Source: Plicaturopsis crispa FD-325 SS-3
Lineage: Eukaryota > Basidiomycota > Agaricomycetes > Amylocorticiales > Amylocorticiaceae
Direction of reading: 5' to 3'
Assembly: GCA_000827205.1 (NCBI GenBank)
Contig: KN832555.1
Coordinates: 229,701 to 293,700 of the forward strand
Length of the DNA: 64,000 nucleotides
How positions within the stretch are numbered: position 1 is the first letter of the stretch; every line of letters starts with the position of its first letter. The translations under genes and the position numbers were made by a program. Below are positions 50,542 to 62,440 of this stretch, piece after piece. Under the pieces are notes generated by a model, which saw only the letters and a program-made list of their open reading frames with translations, searched no databases and had not been told where the DNA came from.

Positions 50542-52166
50542 TTAGATACGAGAACCATCAGCAGGGAGTTGTAGAGCCGTCTCGACTTCCTTCCATCGAG
50601 TGCGGTACTGCTCTATTTCTTCTTCAGTTGGGCTAACGCCTACCTCGTGACGCGAGTGACTCCAGTATCCGAAAGAACGAAGATTTGGGAGCGAAGCGGA
50701 TAAGATGGGAGCGACGGCCGACGGATCCTCGATCTCGGAGTTGCCGAGGTATAGATGTGTGAGCTTACGGTTGACAGTGGCGAGTCCATCACTTGGGGAG
50801 ATATCGTTGGAAGTGGCGTTGATACCAATGGAAAGTCTATCCAGGTCCGGACAGAGGCGGATGAGGGACATTAGTCCGCTCATGGTGATCCTGGACGGTC
50901 TACTCCAGCCTTCAAGTTGCAGGACGCGTAGCGACGGCCAGCCGTGCGCAATTTTTTCGATGTCTGTATCACCCAGATCAAACCCACAGGCGGGATCGCA
51001 GTGGAATTCGACGAGGTGGCGGAAGATAAGTAACGGCTCGAGTGTACCAATGTCCAATGATTCGGGGCTCGAGCGACTAGCTGGTGTGTTGGCGATTTCG
51101 TCAAGCGCAATAAATTGGAATGCGGTAGGGGAGGAAACACTGGCTAGTTTGGCGATCAACGAGTTCCAGGCTGAGACCGGGCTCGCTGCGTCTGTCGCAA
51201 GGGAAAAAATCAAACTTTCCAGTTGAGGCCATTGCGCCATGCCGAGGATGGGAGAGAAGGTGTCCACCGAGGATGCGTCGTATACATGCATCATAAGGTA
51301 ACGGGCCGCTAAGAAACAAGGTTGGGGTGCCGCGATTTTGAGTACCTCAGTGTCCTCGGCTCCGTTCCAATCCAAAGTAATTGTAGAGAGACTGGGCAAA
51401 GCAGACAGGGCAATGAGATCTCTAGCCGATAGCTCGTTGCAGATTGCGATAAATTCATAAAGGTTTGGGTAACCATTGCAGATCACATCCACAATGGCTT
51501 CTGATAGCACGTAGGATGGGGAATTGGAGTGAAAGGACACGAATCTGACGTTCGGAAATACCGAGGGCAGGTTGGACAGGAACGACGCGCCAAACTCAGA
51601 GGGTTCGAGGCCGTGGGGATTGAGAATCTCTAAACTCTCGACGCTGAGCCTAGAAGCGAGTCGGAACCAGAGTAAGATGCTATCCGGGGCAGTAACGTCG
51701 ACCCAGAGCGCCTTGATAGTATGCAGGACAGGGAATCCGGGCGCGGTCAGCAATGCACTAGAATCCCAGAGATCGAGAGTTGGAGTCGGTTGATCGTGGT
51801 TGGCATCTCCCAATGCGAGAGTTCTCATTCGATTCGCGTATGCTACGAATCTTGTCCAGTCCTCGGCAACGACGGGCCTCCGCAATATCTATAGCTGTAT
51901 GAACATACGAGCGAAAGACCTGACGTCGATTGTCATAGACAAATACTTACCAAGCGTGTTTCAGTCCCGTCCTCGTTTTTCCACAAGTCGGGAGGTAAAC
52001 ATTTCAGAAGAACCAGGAGGTGCTGCTGATCGCGCCACAGGACGTCCAACGCTGGCGAGCAGAATAGTTTGCAAGTCCTCGCAAGTCGCGCAAGATCGCG
52101 TTTTGACAGGTCCAGAGACTCGAAGATCATTAGGAGGACATCCAGAATCATCAGGCATCGATGCAT
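50542..52166 (-). CDS. F-box protein with leucine-rich-repeat-like C-terminus
   Basis: The minus-strand start MHRCLMILDVLLMIFESL is the F-box (helix LSKRDLARLARTCKLFC, then DVLWRD), followed after one intron by about 440 residues in one long exon (50542 to about 51885). This part has regularly spaced Leu/Ile motifs (LESLEILNPHG-like, LYEFIAICNELSARDL, LRVLQLEGW, LDRLSIGIN, LTHLYLGNSEIED). Such proteins recruit substrates to SCF ubiquitin ligases and are expanded in Agaricomycetes. The end is LQLPADGSRI. No special partner is suggested by context. Confidence 0.85.
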
Positions 52167-53019
52167 GGTCGCCTTGCCACTCCGTTACCGCGTAGGTGAA
52201 CGTTGGGTGAGCGCGTCTTTCGCGTCGATCAGTTGTGCCTCGGCTTCCTAGATCTTACCACCTGTGTGTATGTCGAAGGAAAGTAAGCAGGCGCAAGTTC
52301 AAGTACGCCACAGTCGTGTACGCGAAGAGATATGGTATGAAAGCGAGTCAATAACGCGTAGAACGTTTCAGTAAAGTTGCGCACAGACCAACCCACGTGG
52401 CAATCTACGTTGAAAGGCCGCGCCACCGACATTGTTTTCCTTTCCATCGCACTCACGTCAAATTGCAAACCACTGCCTCACAGTGGCTGGTTTTGTGCCA
52501 AAGCAGTGCGGAGAGAAACTGTGGATGTCTAAGCGCCTATCCGTTTGTCCTGGCTGACTCTCTGAGCTCTTCTTCCTGGAGGAATATGGCCGGTAGTTCA
52601 CACACTCTATCAATTGTTTTTACCTCTCGTTCACACTTGTGCTTGCAGTTCAATCGAACGGCATATATGACCTCCTTGTGTTTTCATGTAGACCATGCAC
52701 CTATGAGACCGTATACCACTACTCAGAATAACAGCACGCGGGCCTCACCTTGTCCCGTTTTGCCATTGCTCGCTCCATGTTTTTTTCTTGCCGCATTCCC
52801 TGCGAACAGCCCACTGTAAGTAGCACCAACGCCTTGTAGATCGACCCCGTAACAAAACGCTTGCGATTTTCATTATGTCGCATGATGTCACCTATCGACG
52901 ACAGGCTTCCTGACGTCACCCAGGGCGGGTCCTCCACGGTCCTACAAAAGGCGAGTCGCTTTGCTCGGTGTTGAACAGAAACAGCACAACCACCCCCAAC
53001 TTCGAAAACTATACTAAAT
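52167..53019. other. Divergent intergenic region, 850 bases
   Basis: Upstream of the F-box gene (minus) and the small hydrophilic gene (plus). CCTACAAAAGGCG at about 52941 may serve as a TATA-like element for the latter. ORFs here are short and without motifs. Confidence 0.4.
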
Positions 53020-53424
53020 ATGCCGTCCGGAGCAGACCAAAAGTACGTGCGGTAGTAGCATAATGAGTACTAGAACAGTGCGCTGACATCCGTACACAGG
53101 ACCTCGACAGAATCGGATGCGCCACGGTACGATGCCGGGCAAGAGCATTCGCACAAAAACCTAGATTCCAAGTGCGTCTCTGTCCTCGAGCCTGCCACAA
53201 CGACACGAGATTCTGATAAACATATATTCATTGCAGAGATCAGCGAAGCATCGCCAACAGGCTAGCGTCCGCTGAGTCTGCCGAAAGCGAAAGTTCGAAC
53301 ACGGTCACAGACCCGTTGAAGGCGGCGCGCGACCACGGAAATGAGCCTTCGCGTGGCGCCAAGGTCGACGCAGAGCTGCAGGCCGCGGATGAGGCAGAGT
53401 TGCGGAATAAAGGCCACAATTAAA
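53020..53424 (+). CDS. Small hydrophilic acidic protein, probably stress-related, unknown family
   Basis: Three exons: 53020-53042, then one from about 53101 and a last one ending at TAA 53422-53424. About 93 residues, strongly hydrophilic: MPSGADQKTSTESDAPRY, HSHKNLDSKDQRS and HGNEPSRGAKVDAELQ, ending ELRNKGHN. The HGNEPSRGAK(V/I)D...L motif recurs, as I recall, in small basidiomycete proteins of unknown role. No membrane helix or Cys. The composition resembles dehydration- or conidiation-induced proteins, but this is inference. Both introns keep AAG/AAA codons in phase. Confidence 0.7.
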
Positions 53425-53785
53425 CGCGCGTGGTCTCCTCAAAAACATCGACACACGTAACGCAGACATGCTGTCCATATTCATGACCGTAAACAACGTC
53501 CAACAACAATACTGTAGCTTTAACTGTGTTTTCCAATGCATGAATTGTCCAGCTCAAGCTCATCGATGAACATGACAACGTTAACAAGAAAGCAAAGAGC
53601 ACAGCGCTCACAAGTAGGTAAACATACACTGATAATTATACAACACAACGATTAGTATAACACTGAACCGCAAAGAGCACTTCTAACAGGCGCCGTGTAT
53701 AATGAACCTGCTGCACAGAGACAGTCGCGCGGGCGGTCAGACTTCCGCCGTGAACGCGCCCGGAAAGAGAACTACACACCTGCTC
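53425..53785. other. Intergenic between convergent genes, 360 bases
   Basis: 3' flanks of the small hydrophilic gene and the DUF6533 gene. AT-rich; nothing recognised. Confidence 0.5.
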
Positions 53786-55406
53786 TCAAAACCACGCCGA
53801 CGCCTCCGGCTCATATCCCGGTCTTCTAGCCATCCGTGAGGCCATCGCGACTCTAGTCGTCGCTTGTCGACGTCTGGCCTCCGCCTCTAGGGCCATCTCG
53901 AGCTCAGCCCCGTCGCCCGGGTCGACGTCCACGACGATCTCGCCCGCGTACGCGCCGCGCTTCCAGTGCAGCCGCATCAGCTCTGCGTGGTTGAGCACCC
54001 ACTCGGGGTCAGAGGACAGGCTCGCGGCCAGCGAGCGGATGCTCAGCATCACGCGAGATATGCTCACGGACGTCACCGCTACCATGAAGCTAGAGGGGCA
54101 CTGGTCAGCGCGTAGGGCGTCGCGCGGAAGGTTTCGTACGTACTTGGAATATATGGCGGGGATGTTAATCGACGGGTATTGGGTCAAGATGGCGCCGATA
54201 CCGGAGAAGCCAACGGAAACTAGGGGAGGCGTGACATCAGTCTCGCCTCCGGGTAAAATATGAAACTAATGGACATACTGAATACAACCACGTAAAACAC
54301 ACCACCACTATTGTGCACATCTCAGCGGCCGCAGATAGTCTCGAACGCAAGCATGAGAAACACTTACTCGAGGAGCAACCGCTTCATCAGCGGCGCCTTG
54401 TCCATCTGCGGTGTCCTGAACGCCCGCACGACGGGGAAAAGGAACAGCGCAGTGTGCAGGACAAACGGCGGCACGAATACGTGCCACATCGCGCTTGGCG
54501 GGGGCACGGTACACCCCATGACCACGAGCCCGGGAATCTCGACGGGGGGTTGCAGGTTAGCCGATACGAAACCCGTCGTTATAACGGTTGCAATGCTGCA
54601 AATGCTGCAAATGGAGATGCATAGAGTGCGAGCGCAAGGGCTACGCGGAAAGAGATGCCATATCCGAAATACCAGGACAGCTAAATGAGTGGTCAACGTG
54701 TGGGCCGTAAGTATGTTGTAAAGGAGGTATCTGCACCTTGTATAATCGCCATATTTACGGTCGATAACCATAACACGGTTTGTATCCCTCTCCGACAGCT
54801 ATTGTCAAGAACATGATGGTCAAGACCGAGAAACAGGAATGCCAGGGAGTAATTTACAACTGCAAATGAATTAACTATGATTTGTGAAACAGGTAACTCA
54901 GTCAGACTTACTTCGTCACTGAGGTCTGATTCGAAGAAACCTAGCAGCCGACACTTGAGATTAGTGTGCTTAGCCAGACAATGGATGGCGGCAAATCTTC
55001 TTACAGACAAATCCAACACTGAGAGTTTCGTGTGAGACCCAGATACGCTAAACAAACGCTGGCGATACACTCACGTCAAGGTGGCATAAGGAAGATATCG
55101 GTTCTGTATTTATCTGTTCCGGTCATCGAGTCGATGCTACACGGTATTCACGCACGGAGAGGTACAAGGTCCTGCTCACGGACCACTCTTTTTTGAACCA
55201 GAAGTATTTAATCTAATACTTCACAGTAAGCTACCGTAGCCGCTTTTGACTATACATTCAAGAAGACTTACCTCCTTGTCGATCGTAAGGACATGCTCAT
55301 ATACGAAGAGCATGAAGGACGCCACAGCGAGGCGCCGGGCGGTCTCTATGCCCCATAGTACACCCTGTATTTCAGCCAATAGAGCCGCCTGGTCCGCCAG
55401 CGACAT
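53786..55406 (-). CDS. DUF6533 seven-helix membrane protein
   Basis: The minus-strand gene starts MSLADQAALLAEIQG. The first exon contains the family signature SFMLFVYEHVLTIDKEV. Later exons give hydrophobic helices (LYNILTAHTLTTHLAVLVFRIW-like segments, ATVITTGFVSA, PPFVLHTALFLFPVVRAF) and the conserved end FMVAVTSVSISRVMLSIRSLA, then DPEWVLNHAELMRLHW, with a charged tail (EMALEAEARRRQ). DUF6533 proteins are expanded in Agaricomycetes and of unknown function. The model needs several introns whose middle limits are uncertain. Two different seven-helix families thus occur in one window (see 39743-41698). Confidence 0.8.
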
Positions 55407-57471
55407 AGGTTAAGGATGAAAGGGAGAAAGTTAAGCAGCCCCGAATTAGGAAGTAGGGAGGGACGAAAGGGCGTCATCTAACGAGGAGCAACGACCTATA
55501 TACCGTAAACGCAGGTCAGATTTCGAACAAACTGATGGGCGGCCGGGGTGGCCTTTACCAAACGCTCCATATTGACAATCAGCTATGCGACCCGAGATCG
55601 CAGCGCATCTTTTGAAACTGGGACCCATTTTGTGGACGTCGTCAACCAAGATTACCGAGTCATAGGTTTGAAATGCCGTACACACCTTATGTTTCGAATG
55701 GAATCCCAATGGAGACCAACCAATTGCCAAGCGCGAGCTTCGAAGCGCTCCCAGCTTGTACAGCTCTCGTACCCGGTACGGTAGCAAGGATGTATGCACT
55801 GCGACCGCTGATGTAGATAGTCTTGCTGATCATCGATGCATCAGGAACATGAACTTCTGAAGCTGATATCCTCTAGATGAGATATCGAGGTACACAATCA
55901 TAAATGAATAAATTGACATGCATTTATGTAAATGGACGGTGGGCTTCATCGTATCGCAGCACCGGTGTTTTCAATTGACGACTTGAAGATTTGGTTCCGT
56001 CGTCGACTTGACCTGAACCGATATCGACGATGTCAACCGTTGTCGTGCACCCTCGAAATCTGCTCGCCTGTTGAATGCACGCGAAAGCTGGGATTGTGCA
56101 GGATTGTGCCCCCGCACTGGACTTCATTTATTTACAGGCAATCTAAGCAATTTCATCAACTCCGTAAGTAACAGGACCGAAAATAGCGCGGGATTTCAAA
56201 AGGGATACGCGCGTCGCGAGCAGCCTGCATGTATGTCGTATTCGGTGGAGATGTTGCTCTCCGAGCCAGATAGCAAATTGATGGTGATCTGAGCCGATGC
56301 GCGGTACCGACCTGGAGGAAGAACATCCTGAACGCTCAGCCATTCATTCAGAGAAGGGTGTCCCATCGTATATCAAAATACAACGCGGACTAGCCGTGTG
56401 AGAGACCGACGGTCGGCTTGGGCCTGAATGTAGGAAGGCATGCGCGGACCACTGCGGACCAGGGGAGAGACCTGAGGATTTTAGCGAGATGTGTAGGGTT
56501 TCAGAGGCACATATACGAGAGCGTTCATCGGGCATAAAAACGTCCTTTCGGGCAGTGACAAACACCCTGCATAGAAAGCACATAAGGGAACGCACACGAA
56601 TGGAACAAGGTGACGCACCGTCATTCTCACGGACGTTTCGTCCATGGTTCTTGGCTCTGCGGCGTTCAAAGTGCACACGCAGTCTGGGCCCCAATAATGG
56701 TATTGTTTTCGCTATGACAACAAAGGGATGCGTATACCATACCATACGCGATGAATGTTCATGAAGGGATGAGGCTGAAGTTGCGCTGTCCCGGCATTCG
56801 TGACGATGACGTTGGCCACAACGTTGACTTGGGTGGAGAATGACACGGGTAAGATTGGTCTCAAGTTTGTCGCCAGTACCGCCAAACGTTGAGCGAGGGA
56901 AATTCGTCGACTCCGTACGCACGAAAATGACGGGGCCACAAAGATAGAACAGCAGCTACAGTATCGCCCGGTTTTGGAGTCCTGGGAGGCGAAGACACGC
57001 TCTACGAAGGCCGTTGTGTCCTGCTAACTAGAGTGGCATATGCATGCATATGATGGAAGAGGCCATGATGATGAATGCCGAACTCCAAATTCGACGGTGA
57101 GCGTCAAACGTGCGTTTGATTTTCAGAATATAGGTGACCGGTGACCGTTGACATGTCCTGCAAAGAATCCGGACGATACGCTCTCCGCTGCACGATGTGT
57201 AGGCAAACTAGTAGAGGTGCAAGCAGCAGCAAGAGGTGGAGACTGGAGTTGTCGAGAAAGATGTTCGAGAGCATGCACGAGTCGGAGGTCACAAGCCGCT
57301 TGCCGCCCGGCGACCAGACGCCGACCTCGAACAAAACCGCTGCTCTGCTCCATCACCCCACGTTCTTTGCTTTCTCTTCGCCAGCGTCCTCTTTCCTAGG
57401 CATCGTCGTTTCAGACGATATTTCGGCTGCCTGTCCTCCTCTAGGGCCCTCAAAAAATAGCTGTCGTCGAC
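55407..57471. other. 2.06 kb without a recognised gene
   Basis: It holds the promoter of the DUF6533 gene on the left and of the deacetylase gene on the right. ORFs of 117 codons (55446-55799, minus) and 192 codons (56344-56922, minus) occur but are rich in Ser/Arg/His without motif or splice support. No repeat ends or RNA genes noticed. Confidence 0.4.
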
Positions 57472-59520
57472 ATGCTGCCCCAATTCTTGCTGGCAGCGGT
57501 ACTGCCACTTTTGGCGCTCGCTCAGGACGGTTCTGTCACCGGCCCAACCTCGAACCCTACAGCTGCTGGGTACTCTTGTGATGCATCGAAGTGCAAGCTT
57601 CCCAGCTGTAATTGCGCCAGCACGAGCCCGCCTGGCGGTCTGTCACCGGTGAGTGCTCCTCGGACGCGCACATCCCGACCGTCCTGCTAATCCACCGACG
57701 CGCATTCTTGTCTAGTCGGACACGCCGATGTTCATCGTGTTCACCGCCGACGACGCTGTTCAGTCGTACACCATCGACTCGGTCAACCAGTTCCTCGCTC
57801 AACGGAAGAATCCTAACGGCTGCCAGCCCAAAATGACCTATTTCACGTCTTTGAACTACACGAACTACACGCTGGTGACGGACTGGTATGTCGCTGGTAA
57901 TGAAATCGGTCAGTGCTGAATCGTCCGTCTGGCGCCCTTGGCAATATGCTGACTAGACTTTGACATTTAGCTGACCACACGTGAGCGAGCTTTGAGCTTA
58001 CATCTAGCAATAAAGTTGTCTGACGTGTAATATCTGCAGCATGACCCACGTCGGTACCCCTTCAGCCGATGAAGTCAACGGCAACTTGATCGCCCTCAAC
58101 GCCCTCGCCGGTATCCCGCTGAGCTCCATCAAAGGCTTCCGCGCGCCCTTCCTCAACTACTCCGTCGACACACTCAAGCTCCTCGCGAAGTCCGAGTTCA
58201 CTTACGACTCGTCCGCATCGGCCGCGACGCCCGTTACGGACAGCGGCACCGATGCGTTCTGGCCTTACACCCTCGACTACGGCATGGCGAATGACTGCTC
58301 GCTCGTCGAGGGTTCGTGCAAGGGCCAGCCTGTCCTCCCTGGCTTCTGGGAGATTCCGATGTATGCGTTCTTCGACAATCTGGGCGCAGCAGGTCCTCAT
58401 CTTATGGACCCGTGGTTGTGAGTGTTCGAAAACTTTTCGCTTTGTCGCGTTGTGTACAAATGCGTGATCGACTGTAGGGACAATGCCAACGGAGCCAGCA
58501 CGGTAAACGACTCGGCCACACTCGAGTACATGAAAAACACTTTCACTGCCCACTACAACGGTAACCGCCAACCCATCGGTCTCTACACGCACCCTATCCA
58601 TCTTGCGGTACGCGGTCGTCTGGTAATCGCATATGTGGGCGCAAAACTTACTTTCGCTTGTAGACAAACTACCCCGGTGTCAGTGCACCAAAGTCCACGA
58701 TCGACATGATCAACAACTTCCTTGACTGGGCTCAGACACAGCAGAATGGTGTGTTTCTAGCCAGCACAGTATCGTCGTTACTCGATTGCTAATGCGGGAC
58801 GGGTTTCTCAGTGTGGATTGTGAGCAACGAGCAGCTGCTCGCCTGGGTGCAAAACCCAGTCCCCGTCTCGCAGCTCGGCAATGTGGACGCGCTCAAGTGC
58901 TCGACTCCTCAAGTCTCGCAGTCAATCTGCAACGGAATGCCAGACAAAGAACAGGGCCTGCTTTCGCATTGCGCGTTCTCTGATTTCCCTTTCTACACCT
59001 GCGTGCGTACTCACACTCGTCTTCCGGCTCTCAATTTTGACAAACTATGCATTCACAGTACGGGTGCCCCACTGTGGAGCCTTCGCCAGGAAACCCCAAC
59101 CCGGCCCAGGACCCTAGCCAGCAAGCTCGTTTCCGCTGTACGGCAATTCACTCTCTTACTGTGTACAATCAATTAAACGCATATTACAGTGCCTACTAAC
59201 TGCTCCACTCCCTTCTGGGATCCTATCAAAGGACAGTGCATCTGCACATCGGACACTTGCGCCTTCTCGGACAACTCGCGTCCTATCGGGGTACGTGTTC
59301 TCTCCACGTTCCGGCCTCACCCCGCTGACTCGCTGTGTAGCCCAATGGCGCGAACCTGACTGGTGGAGGCACTGGTAGCTCGTCTAGCTCCAGCTCCAGC
59401 TCGACGTACGCTCCTTTCAACGCAGCCGTCCCCGCGCTGCCGTCCGGCCTCGTGCCCGCCATCGTCATGGGCTTTGCCGGCGCTATGTTCGGCGCCTACG
59501 GCGTCATGAACCGTTTCTGA
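57472..59520 (+). CDS. GPI-anchored CE4 polysaccharide (chitin) deacetylase-like protein
   Basis: Signal peptide MLPQFLLAAVLPLLALAQ, a Cys-rich neck (CDASKCKLPSCNC), then the NodB/CE4 domain: TADD (motif 1), HTMTH (metal-binding motif 2, split over three exons), RAPFLNYS (motif 3) and LYTHPIHL near the end of the domain. A Cys-rich extension (SHCAFSDFPFYTC, CICTSDTC) leads to a poly-Ser linker and a hydrophobic GPI-type tail (VMGFAGAMFGAYGVMNRF). CE4 enzymes convert chitin to chitosan at the wall. Motif 1 lacks the usual Gly-Pro after the two Asp, as in a subgroup of fungal CDA-like proteins, so activity on chitin is not assured. Exon 57971-57980 has only ten bases. Confidence 0.9.
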
Positions 59521-60006
59521 TTTCTGAGCGCTGAGCATGGGATGAGGACTTTTCATAGCCCACGGATTCTTTCCGCTTCCACATTGGACCGTACAACATC
59601 TACTAAGCATATTTCATCCCATTTAATGGACCTTTTATTTTTTTGTCGTTTTGGATTGCATGGACTTTCGCATAGCTATTTGGTCTGTTTGTCGTCATCC
59701 TGTTCGTGTCGTCGGCTGTCGGCATGGACTGATTAATACAACATCGCTCGTTTTCTCGTGGACTGTCGTGCAATGGGTCATTGAAATTCGCTGAACGAAT
59801 TTGACTTGACGATTAGTCCTACCAAAGAAGTGCCTTAGCCGTACTTACGTGCAATGCGCTATGTGAACGTCCGTCATACCTTCATCTTTGCATTCGCGTC
59901 CTCCTCCATCCGCGTTTGAAGTGCTCGCTGCTTGAAATTTCCGCGTCCACCGAAAACGAGTCACGAAACCGTCGCGATCGAGTCACGGGAACAGCCATTT
60001 CCCTGA
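59521..60006. other. Intergenic, 490 bases
   Basis: 3' flank of the deacetylase and promoter of histidyl-tRNA synthetase. Nothing recognised. Confidence 0.5.
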
Positions 60007-62258
60007 ATGCTCGCCTTCCGCGCCCTCCGCAGGACCCATCGATTGCACCTCGTACTACCATCCCACCTCCCCGGTCCGTCGATACTAAAAAATCAGCGAG
60101 GCATGGCGACACTCGAGTCCCTGAACCAGGAGATTGCAGACCAGACCGCGCGGTTTAACGAGCTGCGGCTGCAGAACGCGGACCAGGCCGTCGTGGACGA
60201 GGCCAAGAAGAAACTCGGCGAGCTGAAAAGGACCTTGGGCACGCTGAAAGCGGGGTCGGGAGGGGGCGGGAGTAAGGATGCCAAGAAGAAGGAGCGGATA
60301 TTGCTGAAGACGGCGAAGGTATGTCGTTAATAAACCCCGCGTTCTTGCGATTTCGAGGGTACACACTGAGAAAACCATGTGCATGTGCAGGGTACGCGCG
60401 ACTACGGGCCAGGAGAGATGTACTGCCGCGAGCACATCGAGCGTATCGTGAAAGAGTGTTTCACGACGTACGGCGGGTCGTGTCTCGACACGCCCGTCTT
60501 CGAGCGGAAGGAAATCCTCGCGGGCAAATATGGCGAAGACGCAAAGCTCATATTCGACCTAATGGACCAAGGTGGTGAGCAACTCGCGCTACGGTACGAC
60601 CACACCGTCCCGCTAGCGCGGTACCTGGCCATGGGCGGTGCAAAGAACACCGTCTCGAAACTATGGCAGGTGGGAAAGGTCTACCGGAGGGACAATCCTG
60701 TCATGTCGAAGGGGCGGATGCGGGAGTTTTCGCAAGCTGTATGTACAGGGATTCCTACCCTTGTGTCTATGTTCACGATAATGCAGGATATCGATATATC
60801 TGGTGTATGGGATCCTATGATCCCGGACGCTGAAATCCTCAGTTTGCTATGCACGATTTTGACAAAACTTGACGTCGGGGAGTTCACCATTAAAGTATGT
60901 GATTTATTGGCGGTCTTTTTTGCTTGTGTCTCAATGTGTGTGTTCCAGATCAACCACCGAAAAATATTAGACGGCATCTTCGAAGTCTGCGGTGTCCCAG
61001 CCGACAAAATACGCACAATCTCCTCTGCGGTCGACAAGTTGGACAAGGTACTGTTTCCCTCATCTCTGTGATCGTGTGATGTCTGACTGGTATCGAAGCT
61101 TCCGTGGCTTGAAGTGAAAAAGGAAATGACCGACGAGAAAGGGTTAGATGCTGCAGTAGCCGATAAAATTGGAGAATATGTCAAGCACAAAGGTATGCCA
61201 CCTTGCTAAGTCACGTACTGAGTTTATTTACCGTGGTTCCTGATTCTAGGTGGACCGAGTCTACTGGAGCAGCTGCTCAAAGACGAGACACTTGTGGCAA
61301 ATGCAAGTGCAAAAGAAGGTCTCTCTGACATGGCCCTTCTCTTTACCTTCCTGAAGGCATACGACGTTATCGACAAGGTAATTCTACCACCCGTGTAATT
61401 GACCACGGCCGCGACGACTCACAATACATATCCAGATCTCGTTCGACCTCTCCCTGGCGCGCGGGCTCGACTACTACACCGGCCTCATTTACGAAGCCAT
61501 CGTAGAAGCCTCCGCACCGCCCGGATTCAAGGACGCCAACGCCCTCGCCTCCTCCTCCTCCACCTCCTCCACCGCAGCCGCACCGCCCCCCAAAAAGAAA
61601 GCGCCCAAAGCAAAGCCCGAAACCGGCGAGGACGAAGAAGTCGACGAGTCGCAAGTCGGCGTAGGCTCCATCGCCGCGGGCGGGCGGTACGACAACCTCG
61701 TCGGCATGTTCACCGCCGCGGCCGCCGGGGACGGGAAGAAGGCCGCGGGCATGCCGTGTGTGGGCGTCAGCATCGGGCTGGACCGCATATTCGCGCTGGT
61801 GTGGCCAAAGTGGGTGGAGAAGGGGATGCGGAGCAAGGAGACTATGGTGTATGTTATGGCAGCGGGCGATGGGCTGCTGGAGGAGCGTATTAAGCTCGTA
61901 AGGGAGTTGCGGGACGCTGGGATTAAAGTCAGTCTCGCTATCCCCACCTCGCTTGCGGAAGGTGTACTGATGGACATGGTCATTCTAGACGGATTTCCTG
62001 GCAAAAACCAAGCCGAAGTTACCGACCCAATTCGCTGCGGGCGAGCGCGACGAAGTCCCCTTCGCGATCATCCTGGGCGCCGACGAGCTCAAGGCCGGCG
62101 TCGTGACGGTGAAGGAACAGAAATGGGAGCTCAAGGACGGCAAGAAGCTGAAGATCGAGTCGGCGGACAAGGGCACACCGATGCAGCGTGCGGAGCTCGT
62201 GCAGTGGCTGAAATCCACACCGACGTTCCAGGAGTGGTCGACTGGGAAGTGGATATAG
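60007..62258 (+). CDS. hts1: Histidyl-tRNA synthetase, probable mitochondrial and cytosolic forms
   Basis: Class II synthetase. The first ATG (60007) starts an Arg/His/Leu-rich leader ([19 protein letters not shown]) that resembles a mitochondrial presequence; a second in-frame ATG (60103, [11 protein letters not shown]) starts the cytosolic form, which opens with a WHEP-like helical hairpin ([15 protein letters not shown]). Catalytic parts: [20 protein letters not shown] (motif 1 region), YRRDNP and GRMREFSQ (motif 2), [10 protein letters not shown] and AGGRYDNL (His-specific), [10 protein letters not shown] (motif 3). It ends QEWSTGKWI after the anticodon-binding domain. A 45-residue Ser/Pro/Lys/Glu insert ([17 protein letters not shown]) lies between the two His motifs. 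One gene for both compartments follows the yeast HTS1 pattern. Confidence 0.95.
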
Positions 62259-62440
62259 ACTTGGATTAAATAATATTGGCTGTATGTATCCAGTAGGTAG
62301 AGAGTGTGAATGATCGCTCCGTCACCGTGTAACTGTGCTCTGAACACCGCTGCTGATAAAGATTAACCTATATGTTAGTTACATACACCCATTTAATACA
62401 GAACGACACATGAGGATATACAGGGGGATTGGTGGTGTGT

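Noticed and set aside
56344-56922. 192-codon minus-strand ORF
   Set aside because: Composition is Ser/Arg/His-rich with no motif, no plausible splice partners and no family resemblance; length alone is weak evidence.
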